The notes under the pieces are model-generated. The model made no database searches, was not told the origin of the DNA, and worked only from the letters and a program-made list of their open reading frames with translations. From the NCBI RefSeq assembly GCF_004027225.2, contig NC_044283.2, forward strand, positions 13,410,992 through 13,474,991: a stretch of DNA of 64,000 nucleotides, read 5' to 3'. Below are positions 35,716 through 46,125 of this stretch, in pieces (position 1 is the stretch's first letter; each line of letters begins with the position of its first letter). The translations under genes were made by a program, and so were the position numbers. The DNA comes from Strigops habroptila (taxonomy: Eukaryota; Chordata; Aves; Psittaciformes; Psittacidae).

Positions 35716-38700
35716 ATGCTTGTTTTACATCGTGTCTTTCAAGATCAACCTGAAAGGTGTCATTCTTATAAACTTTTCACAGTTACTTGCAAGTTGTTTT
35801 TCACAGCATAAGCCATCTTTAGCTTTGTTTCCATGGCAATGCAAACTTTGCTGTGTCTGCATGATTTGACAATGTTTAAGTTTTTACTGGAAGGATTTAT
35901 CTGTACGGCAATTTCTTTAACGAAAATACCAGGCTTTTTAAAAATACTGTTCTGTGTTTTGAAAATTAAGTTGTAAGGCAGTGGCTCAGAAAGACTGTTA
36001 AAGCTTTAGGCACATTGTTAAAACACAGACAATATACTGAGCTACTGAGATTAATAAGATTTCCAGATAATAGTTCCATAGTCACGGATCCCTTCAGTAT
36101 GTGCAGGACATGAGACCTTCACACCCAGCAGTTCCTTCGTGTCAACAATAAAAAGGATCTTCCCTGTATTCTCAGAAGTAGCTGATATTACCCCAGAAAG
36201 TCTGTTTCTTCCCTCTGTGCAAGTGGTTCCTCTCTCTACTATATAGTATTTGCCAGTCATTCGTCTGCAGCACTACCAACCCCGGGGACTTGGTCAGTGG
36301 TCTCACCATGTTTTTTAAATACCCTTCTGTGATCATGGGATTATGTGACGATCGCTGCTCCTCTATCATCCTGTTATCCCAGTGAATATCTGATGGTACA
36401 AACTAAAATGGTTGACAACGCTTATGAAAATACGTGAATCATAACATTAACTCAAAGGAAAAAAGTGGGTGGGGGGAAGTGAGTTTTGTTCCTTTATTTT
36501 TGAATTATCCTGTGCTGTAGAAACTACTAAACTGATTTTAGCTATAGAAAATTTGACTATCCTATTAAACCACAGAATAAGGGTGGGAAACTGAACCTGC
36601 AAGAGATACAGAGGGAAGAAAGAAAAAAGTACTTTTCTTTCCTGTTTGTTTCAATTATAAGTGTATATTCAAGGCATGCGTCTATCAGACTTTGTACTTC
36701 TCTCCTGAAGATGAGGACCTCGCCTGCTGACCCTGCTAATCCTCTAGGATAGTCCTACTTCGTTTGCCTTTTAGGATCCTTCTTATCTCTAAGCCAGCAA
36801 CCTGTGTCCAAGATCCTACACACTCTAGAGGCACCAATACCATTTCTTCTGCATCACCTGGACGTACCCAAAGCCAGCTCCTTTAGTAGCAGCCTATCCT
36901 GGAATAAGGGCACCTATTAGCATGCTGATAGGGAGACTGGTACCCACACAGGGAGTGTGTAAGCTCTCCGGCTCCCCAGCTAAAGGAGAAATGCAGGTGG
37001 AGTTGAACCATTTGCTGTCAGACTCTACATCTAAGCTTTTCCTCCTTCTAATCAGGGGTTCAGCCACTGCTTGGGGAAGGAAGCAGCACTGGGATAACAT
37101 TAAGGTCTATACACTTCCATACAAAACCACATTACAGCCTCTGCTTTCCATATCTTTATACAAAGACAGCCACAGACACACCTTGCAAGAAAATGTGGTA
37201 TGGTCACCACAGGCCATGGTGTTTGCAGCCCTAACCCAGTGACTGGTTGGTACATGTGCTTGGAAGTTGGCAGCAAAAGCTGTTAATTTTTGGCTGTTTT
37301 TTCCACCTCCAGATGTCGTGGGTTTTAAACACAGACCTGTTTGTAAAGCTTGTATTGTGACTTGGCAAGCAAACTTCAGAGCAAGATGCATTTCATTTCC
37401 CACACAACTCTGCCCCTAGAACTGGACCTTGGGTAAAGTGCAGGTAACCATGGCACTTCTGCCCCTGTTTCTTGCCTGTTGCATGGACACAAACCTTCTG
37501 AAATGGAGTATTTGATGAGGATTTTCTCATAGATCTTCTGATAACTCTTCTTTATCCTGCCTTATTGAAGTAAATAAGACTTCCCTAGTGCAGGAACTCA
37601 TTTGAGTTTGATGGAACTCGTGATCCTAACTCCAGATTTCTCCCATGATGTTCCTATCATCTTCTCAGCCACCTTGCAAACACCCTTTCTCCCGCTTTAA
37701 GCTGATTACATTTGTAAGGAAAATGTAGCCTAATTTCTTTAGGACAAAATATCTTGCCAGAAGTCTTTGGAATTGGAGACAGAGTAGAAGTCACAACTTT
37801 ATTTTCATTGTTTTAGTTAGCGACTACAGTCTTTTCATGACTGACAAGGACACACTTTGTCTGCAATACACAGCAGACAACAGTTTAGCTTACCAACAGT
37901 TTAGTTCTGTACTGTTATATCCTACTTCTGCAGAAGCTGAGAAAAGCAACTAGGTGCTCTGGGGAGTGTACATATTTGAATGGACTTTAAAAGTCTATCC
38001 TACATTTGTTGATGCTGTATATGTTATTCCCAGAATCAGACTTGTCTGGTCGCTGGTGCACTTTTACAGCAAGTATATTCCCTATGGTTTATGCTGTGAC
38101 TTTCTTCACATCTTGTATGTCATTTTTAATGGAAAGTGTGCTGAAAGCAAAGCTATGCTCTTTCAGTTCACAGTAACCTGCTGTCACTCAGACTGTCTTA
38201 GTGAGATTTGTGATTAGAGGAACCCTTTTTATGAAGAGCATCTTTTTTTCATGTTGTCATGGTCCAAGGTAAAAGAACACTGATAAAAAGATCTAATCCA
38301 ATTGTAGTTTACCAATAAATCATCTGCTTCTCCCTTTCAGTAGAACAGTAAGTTTACCAACTTTTTAATTTACCATTATATCAGGTATATGACAAGCAGT
38401 GGAGCCATTCATGCAGCTGAACATTTATTCCTGCAACACAGCAGCCCATGCTCATTAGTGCTCCAGCCAAGAGGGAGACCACGAAGGGATTAAGAAGGAC
38501 ATATTTGTTGTAATTTGTTAACTGGCATCTTGCCTAGTTATTACAGAATATTACTAAAAGCACATCATTAAGATTATGTGATTATTAGGGAAGAATTGTA
38601 GAAAAACAAAGCATCTATTCTGTTTTCTTGCCTGTTAAAGGAGATTTGTTGGAAGGAGCAGTCAATCCTAGGACTAGGTTTTGTTTTACAGACTTCTCTC

Positions 38701-38858
38701 CATCTTCAAGAAGCCTTATGAAAGAGCAGCCCTAGAACTGCTAGATTCTTTGTCATATTATCATATGGAATCCCAAGGTAGTCAAAATGGTAAAAGTCTT
38801 GGGGACTGCTCTGCAAAATTATTCAAAAAGACATTCATTTCCAATTTTGCCAGAAAGA
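35716..38858. other. Intergenic DNA downstream of CYTL1, no gene seen
   Basis: No known protein or RNA was recognised. Two overlapping minus-strand frames near 36051-36369 and others near 36900-37400 match nothing I know and have no splice or start context that stands out. Confidence 0.55.
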
Positions 38859-39346
38859 GAAGCCTGTGGGAATGGCTCATGTTGGAGAGGTTCATGGAGG
38901 AATGTCTCCTGTGGGAGGGACCCCATGGTGGAACAGAGGAAGAGTGTGATGAGTCCTCCCCTGCAGAGGAAAGAGCGGCAGAGACAACATGTGATGAACC
39001 GACCACAGCCGCCATTCACTGTCCCTCTGTGCCACTGAGGGGAGGAGGGAGAGAAAATCAGGAGTGAATTTGAGCCCAGGAAGAAGGGAGGGGTGGAGGG
39101 AAGGTGTTTTAAGATTTAGTTTTATTTCTCATTATCCTACTATGATTTGATAGGTAATAAATGAAACTAATTTCCTGAAGTCGAGTCTGTTTTGCCTGTG
39201 ACAGTAACTGATGAGTGATCTTTCCCTCCCTTTATCTTAACCCAGGAGCCTTTTGTTATATTTCCTCTCCCTTGTGCAGCTGAGGAGGGCAGTGATAGAG
39301 CAGCTTTGGTGGGCACCTGGTGTCCAGCCAGGGTCAACCCACCGCA
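38859..39346 (+). mobile_element. Solo LTR, second avian ERV family, 5' end uncertain
   Basis: The segment follows the 3' two-thirds of a common avian ERV LTR. It starts at AAGCCTGTGGGAATGG, has AATAAATGAAACTAATTTCC (a polyadenylation signal AATAAA near 39157) and CAAGTCGAGTCTG-like sequence, and ends GGGTCAACCCACCGCA at 39346. I place it by memory of the family and by the typical LTR layout; class ERVL is likely but not proven. The 5' end is truncated or too diverged to see, so no target duplication could be confirmed. No internal retroviral genes flank it. Confidence 0.75.
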
Positions 39347-39754
39347 AGTGTCTAGAGAAAGGCCATGAATTCATTATCAAAAAATTTTTCATAGTCTGCC
39401 AGTCATTTCCTCAGCATAGGTTAAATGTATATCTTTAGATCAGTAATATAGCAATGAACAGAAAACCAATTAAAAATCTACTCTTTAAAGACAGTTAATA
39501 CAGATATGTCCTGAAATCTTGTTTCATGTTCATAGGTCCATACAGAGAATGGATTCAGACAGAAAAGAGGATTTTGAAGCCAAACAGATACAGAGCAGGG
39601 GAAGAAAAACCTCTCCGAAGAAGTTTTGCAGTAGATTAAAAAATACTGACTTTACTTCATTAATATTCAAGCCTTACAGAAGAAAAAAAAGTCAAAGTCA
39701 TAAAACAAGAAAGGAGCTTGAGATCTCCTAATGCATCCCTTGAGCCCAAGACTA

Positions 39755-40215
39755 GCCTGGCTATCCCGGTTTATTCCTGATAGCAGGTTGCCTGAAAGGT
39801 TTTAAGAAAAAGTTAATCTAGAAAGCCTGCAGCAGTTGAACTCAATTCATTCCAGACTTCCCTTGTCTTACAGTTTTACCTGGTACTCGGTTTGCCCTCT
39901 CAAAATTTAAGCCCATTGCTTCCTGCTTTATTCATCACAGAAATGGAGATTGGGTGGTTGTTCTTTGTCTTTGCAGCAGATGCTAGTACATTTGAAGACT
40001 TCTGAGTCCCTCTCCTTACTCTACAAATCCAATTATTTCAATCTTTCTTCACAGATCAGACGTCTAAAAAACATGACCCTTCCTGTTGTCTTTCTTTTAG
40101 CTCTATCCACTTAGTTTCCACCCTTCTGAAGCATAGTGTTCAAAGTTAAATATAGACATCCAGCTGAGGCTTTATCAAAGTCAAGCAGTGTAGAAAGAAA
40201 GATTTTTCAATAATG
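39755..40215 (-). mobile_element. Old CR1 / L3-like LINE 3' region, degraded
   Basis: In order, the plus strand shows TTCATTCCAGACTTCCC, CTTACAG, TTTAAGCCCATTGCTTCC, TTTGAAGACTTCTGAG, TTCACAGATCAGACG and CATCCAGCTGAGGC...AGTGTAG. This follows the antisense of the ancient CR1/L3 3' region (LINE families shared by amniotes). Substitutions and small gaps are many and no frame is open. It is far older than the CR1 at 40556-40698 next to it. Confidence 0.72.
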
Positions 40216-40555
40216 TTCTGACAACAGTAGATTGTTGTACATGTCTTTATTTAAATTCTAAGATGAACGTAAAAGGTTAGAGTACAAGTTGGCCTCACTA
40301 TTCTATAATGAAGAAAATCTGGGGGGAAAACAAAACAAAACAAAAGCAACAGATACTGAAATACAATGGCTGCTCCATTTACTGTACAAGTAGATATCAA
40401 GTTTACTGGAGGCAGTGCCAGTTTTTTAATAGACTGTGCAATGAGGAGTCATATTTTTTAAATGCATAGAGACTCTACAATGTGATCCACACTTCCTCCT
40501 TCCCAGGACACTGCTCCAGCTCCCAGGCTGTTGAATCCTGCCAGAACTGAGCCAT

Positions 40556-40698
40556 GGCAGTGTTCAAGGCCAGGTTGGATGGAGTCTTGGGTGACATGGT
40601 CTAGTGTGTGGTATCCCTGCCCATGGCAGGGGGGTTGGAACTAGATGATCTTAAGGTCCTTTCCAACCCTAACTATTCTATGATTCTATGATTCTATG
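40556..40698 (+). mobile_element. CR1 3' end fragment
   Basis: Runs from GGCAGTGTTCAAGGCCAGG to a tail of three ATTCTATG units at 40675-40698. It is sense-oriented, about 143 bases and 5'-truncated. It closely resembles the reversed copy at 15426-15560, including the place of truncation. Confidence 0.93.
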
Positions 40699-43649
40699 GC
40701 GAGGTTACTTGTAGACCCCCGTAACACATGTCCTTGCACCTTTCTCTGGCACTCTCTGACATGTTCATGTGTCAACAGTTCATGTCCTAACTACTAAACA
40801 CTTGCCTTCCTAACCTGAGTGGCTGCAGTCAAGTTGCCTTTTGGGAGTAGTCTCTGGTCCATTCTATCTCTCAGACTACATCCAAAACTTGTTTAGAAGA
40901 GTGGCATCTGGCCCAGGTCAAAACTGTGCACAGAACTGTTAGTTTTCCAAGCATATCCAGGCATGTTTCAATACCTGGAATGTTCCTAACAACAAGCAAA
41001 TAAATAAAAGACTGACTTTTGGAGTGTATGGTTCAGTTGTTCTCCTGGGGGAAGAGCCATGCTTTCCAGATTGTTAACGCATTTTGTATTATTATTGAAT
41101 TAAAACCAAACCCTGAAGTAGTCCAGGGAACAGACCCCAGACCTGCCCTATTTTCATATGATTTTCCCATAAGTACTGGGTAAATGAGTCAGAAAGGTGT
41201 TGTTCCTATTGAGAGAGAAAGGGAAGCAAGAATGCAATTTTTAGTAAACCAAGGTCAGACAGAAGCTCTTCTAATGACCTAGGATAAGAAAAAACGTTAT
41301 TTGGAGATCACAACTTTGTTTTCCACTGTTTAATACAGAGCAAGCTTTTTCTATAGCTGCAGAACTTTAACTTTTTCTCCACTGTGAGTTCTCTGAGCTC
41401 AAATAAGTGCTCAGCTGTTGCTGCCTTCTTACGACAGAAGACACACAGAAGATGTGAGCTTGGAAGCAGGCTGGTTTTACTTGATCAGGACATAGAGGCC
41501 AAGTCAAGGAAACAAAGAAATACACCTGGCCTGTTGTATAGCCTCACTCTGCTAGTGAATGGGGACAGTCTGTGGGTTTATAACCCCAGCCACTAGCCAT
41601 ATGTCTGAGAATTTTTTGCAGTATTGCTCCCCTTAGTGTCCTCCTCTGAAGTTTTAATAACAAGTCATAATTTTTAATTTTCTTTCTTTCTTTTTTCCTT
41701 TTTTTTTTTTTTTTTTAAGGATATCTATTAATCCAGCTCTAGGCTAAAGCATGTCATGAGTATCTTTTGTTTAGCCTTTACGTAGCACCAGGCTGTACAG
41801 CCTGAGCCTGGCCCATGACTGACTGGTACAGTTCAGAGCCAGGCTAAGCCACAGCCACTCCTTGCAGACAGTTGCATTTATGTTGCACCGTTCTTCACTC
41901 AGCACTTTATCCCTTTTAAACACTAGTCTTTCATTTTTATTAAGTGTCTGATTTGTGCAATGCTGGAGAAGTCTTAGGAGCCTGGAGCTTGAGCTTTGAC
42001 AAGCTTTGTATGGACACTAGGAGAAAGACTATGGACAAATTATTTGCATAGGGTACACATGCCAACCTGAAATTCTCTGCATCAAAGGTAAAAAATATCA
42101 TGAACTGAAAAAGAAGAATGACAAAGGATGATAGCCTGCAGGAGGGACAAGTCTGGGCAAACTTCCACCATGGCCACAAAGAGCAGGCAGGTCAGAGGCA
42201 TATCTTTCCCTTCTTTCATGCCTCAACAGCGCTTCTGAGAACAAATAGGCTTATCTGGCTGCCCAAGATAAACCTGACATTAAGCCTTGTCTTTGTGCCA
42301 TTACCTTCAGTCAAAAGTTTTTAGCTGGTCCTAAAGGTCACTTAGTCACTTTCGCTGAACAGAGGGCAGAGAATGGGGATGGGGAGGAAGAAGAGCCAGG
42401 CAAGAGCACCCTGCACCTTTGCTTGTTCAAAGAAAGATGGATTGGTTTCTGCAAAACCGTTTTCCTCAATAAAGTGCAAATGCATCAGACTTGCTCTAGT
42501 CTCCTGTAATGGGATTTTATCACCTACACCCTCACAAAACAGTCTTATTCAGAAGAGATATTATGTAAATAAAATCATTTCTCATCATCGTCTTCAAAGG
42601 AGAACAACAAAGAGTTGCTCTAGAGAAAATCTATTGATAAGGACAATTATGTTATGAGGCTTTCTCAGTCGTCTTTTCATACATATAGTAATTACTTTCA
42701 GCTTAGAATCTTTCATCAGCATGGCATAAACATCTGGGTAAAGACGTAGACAGGTAAGGAAAAGATCATGAAGTGCTTTCTATACATTAATTACACCTCG
42801 TAATACCTCTTACAACTCAGAAAAAGATTATTAAATTTAGGCATTGATACCTCTAAATGAGACTGCTTATTTAGTTATTTCAATGCAGTTTTGATGATCT
42901 GTGTATGAACACTGTGGCATAAACAGCTCTCCTGAGATCAAAGAGCAAATTGATGAAAGTGCCAAAGATAAAGCACACACATTCTGAGCTTCCTCCTCCA
43001 GCACTCTGAGCACTGCCTTTAGCCACATGTTCTCACATAGTCTAGGGGTGGCTCTTGTGTTTTCTGACAACCAACATTTACACAGCAATCAAATAGATTA
43101 CTATTGCATTGTGCCTGGCAAGCTTTTGACCAAAGTTAGGTTTGTGGTCCAAATTTAAAATGGATTCTTATTACATATGCCAGAATTGGTTTGAAGAAAT
43201 ATTTCCTCCCTGTTAAAGCTCTTGTCAAGCCAATGAAAGGCCAGCCTATTCTCTGTAATACATATCTCCAGTGGTTTGTACATAACACATGATACTGCAA
43301 AGCAAAGACCTGATGGTCATAGCAAAATGCACTTCATAAATTGCTTTTTGGAAAATTCTTCAGAAAACATTAACTTCAGAACAGTCATGGATTCCTAAAA
43401 AATGTTAAAATCCTGCAGAACATTAACAAACTGTTTAACCTGGATCCCTAAAAGCACAGTGATTTCATATTAATGCCTTCAAAAGCCAATTCTGCAGCAT
43501 CACCACTGAGACCGTATGATGCAAGTTTCTCCATATGCTTTGTTTACAGTCAGACATCAAGCTAGACTGTATGATAAGGCTCCACACCTCTTCTCTCTTT
43601 TACCTGGGCAAGCAAATGAAATCTCATACAGTAACACCACTGAACAGCT
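40699..43649. other. Intergenic DNA, no gene seen
   Basis: No gene or RNA was recognised. A long T-run lies at about 41699-41716, preceded by TTTC repeats. Nothing else stands out. Confidence 0.55.
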
Positions 43650-44110
43650 GGTAAAAGGTAAAAGTCCAGGGCAGTGAGCTTGCTGCATGTCCTTCTAACT
43701 GCCCTGAGGATCTCAAACTCCACCATCTCATGATCTCTGCAGCCAAGGCTGCTTTGGACTGTCAAATTCCCCACCAGCCCCTCCCTGTTGGTGAGCATGA
43801 GGTCAAGCATGGCACCTCTCCTTGTTGGCTCCTCTGTCACTTGCAAGAGGAAGTTGTCTTCCACACAATTGAGGAACCTCTTGGATTGCTTATGCTGGGC
43901 TATACTGCCCCTCCAACAGATATTAGAATAGTTGAAGTCCCCCCTGAGGACAAGGGCCTGCGAGCGTGAGGCTGCTCCTGTCTGTCTATAGAGCACTTCA
44001 TCCACAGAGTCCTCCTGATCAGGTGGCCTGTAGCAGACCCCCACGGTAATGTCTCTCATTGCAGTTCTCCCTTTAACCTTAACCCACAGGTTCTCAGTTG
44101 GCCCACCACC
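43650..44110 (-). mobile_element. CR1 ORF2 endonuclease-region fragment
   Basis: Reading the minus strand from about 44110 to 43650 gives the C-terminal half of the CR1 apurinic-type endonuclease domain. Motifs seen are ENLWVKVKGR, VGVCYRPPDQ, SQALVLRGDFNY, EEPTRRGAMLDLMLTN, and SLGCRDHEMVEF with the catalytic-type DH pair. The reading frame is open over 150 codons. Similarity stops abruptly after TALDF at 43650. Neither the element's 3' end nor the reverse transcriptase is attached here; the linker/RT part of a CR1 lies at 45235-46125 on the other strand. Confidence 0.93.
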
Positions 44111-45234
44111 CTTCTGGCTACAGATCTATTGCTCCGTCATAGAGCAGCTGAACAGCCACAGCATGATGCTGTGGTGAGGATCATGCTCCTCTCAGAGGGC
44201 TCTGCACTCAAAAGGAGACCCCCAAAAGGAGACATACATACAAACCTCCTACAATTTCCCATCACACATGTTCTTGCATGAGTTGGCACCATTCTAAAAC
44301 TTATGCAAGGAGTCTGCAAGGGATTTAGAAAAAGAACTATGTAGCTTTTTATTATTACTATTTGAAGCAAGTTGACCTGTTAAGCTATAAGTAACCCTTG
44401 TTCACTGTTTTAATCTAGAAAACAGATGCTGTGCCTCAGCATCTGAGTCATTGAGCTAGACAACAAAAAAACCCAGCAGAAACCCACCTATCAATTTCTG
44501 AAACTCGCTGAGTACTACATAAGTTTTTATAGCATATTTACAGTGAAAACTGTGAAGTTGGCCACAATAATTCACACCTTTTGTCTTAGGTTTTCTCTAA
44601 ACTTAGGCTTCCCCTTAAGAGACTGAATGCTGATTGGTTCAAACAGGCTTCACGATCAAGCTTTTGGCATTTCACCATTTTTGCTTTTCATCTGTCCACA
44701 AAATTATGACTTCTATTTCTCAAGTCAGATTGCAAAGTCAGAAAGCTGCTGTGTGGACTGTTTTTCCCTTGTCCACTCCACTTAGCTTCATTGATCTTGA
44801 AATCTGCTTCTCTACAGCTGACGCAGGGTTTATTATCAACAATAGCCAGACACATTTTGATGCTACTTGATGCTGAAGATAGCTTTGGATAAATTGGAGG
44901 AAGATTGCTGTAATACAAGAAGGCAAGAGGATCAGCTTTGTCTCTGTAAGTTTAGAGTATGAAAAGTTTATTACCAGGTTTAATTTATCTTTGCTGGAAG
45001 ACACATAAACTCTAAGAGACAAATTTGTCGCAAATGTGCAGAAAACAGTGCACCTCATAAAAACTGTGTTCATTTATCTTTTCAGTCAATTCCCATAAAT
45101 CAAACCCCAAATTGTGATTTATAAATATCCTACTATATTATGGAAGCTGCAGACAGTAAATCTATTCCCCTTGAAATTTAATTCCCTGTGCTCCATGCTT
45201 TTCAAAGAGGATGTCTTTACCCATGCTAAAGCAA
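44111..45234. other. Spacer between two oppositely oriented CR1 pieces
   Basis: About 1.1 kb with no clear CR1 similarity. Codons immediately 5' of the endonuclease motifs may extend the left piece to about 44145. The rest is AT-rich and not recognised. Overlapping frames on both strands at 44634-45073 look like chance. Confidence 0.45.
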
Positions 45235-46125
45235 GAGCACTGAAAGGCCTTCACAGGTGACCATGGAGCTCTTGGCAGAACTAAAATATAAAAAGAAAGC
45301 TCACATGAGGTGGAACCAGGGACAGAAGGCTCAGGAGGAATATAGAGACTGTCTGATCATGCTGGGACAAGGTTAGGAAAGCCAAAGCCCACCTGGAGCT
45401 GAATATGGCAAGGGGCTCTGGTGTCTTCTACAGGTGCATGGACCTGCATTCCACAGCAGCATGGACCCACTGCTGAAAGGAGAGGAAAAGCTGATGACAA
45501 AGGATGTAGCAAAGGTACTCACTGCCTTTTTCATCTCCATCTTTACTGATGAGATCAGCCTTCAGAAATCCCAGGCTCAGAGACCAGTAGAAAAGTCTGG
45601 AGAAAAGAAAACTTCGGTGGGCAAAGATCATGTAAAGAACATTTAGAAAATCTGGACATACAGAAGTCTGTGGGGCCTGACTCATGAGGTTTCACTTATG
45701 AGTGCTGAGGGCTGATGTCATTGCAAGGCCATTTTCAATTGTCTTTGAAAGGTCATGGTGATTGTGGGAGGTTCCCAAGGACTGGGAGAGAGCAAAGGTC
45801 GCTCCTATCTTCAAGTAGGGTAAGAAGGATTTGGGGAATTGCAGGCTGGTCAACCTCAACTCCATCTCTGAGTAAGTCCTCCTGAAAACCCTTTCCAAAC
45901 ATGTGAAGGACAAGAAGGTGTATGGTATGACATGGACTTGTGAAGGGGAAAATCAGGCTTAACCAACCTGATAGATTTCTACAGTCAGATGATGAGAATA
46001 GTGGATGAGGGGAGAGCAGCGGATGTTGTTTATTTCAACTTCAGAAAGACTTTCAGTGCTGTTTCCCATAATATAATCAAAGACTAACTGAATTACAAAC
46101 CTCAAGGGTTGATACTAGGGCCAAC
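45235..46125 (+). mobile_element. CR1 ORF2 fragment, linker and reverse-transcriptase N-terminal part, frameshifted
   Basis: Plus-strand translation in shifting frames gives MELLAELKYKKKAHMRWNQGQ-like linker, EEYRDC, LTAFFISIFTDE, SVGPDS, then a stretch matching 'adv.yfnFrKtFsavsHNIIK' (RT core around the first catalytic region) and finally PQGLILGP at about 46105-46128. Sequence between HNIIK and PQG is deleted, and the catalytic FADD/YADD block is absent. Several stops and frameshifts show it is dead. Confidence 0.88.

Noticed and set aside
36051..36369. Overlapping minus-strand frames downstream of CYTL1 that look exon-like
   Set aside because: Stops appear in each frame, no clear splice pair was found, and no family was recognised.
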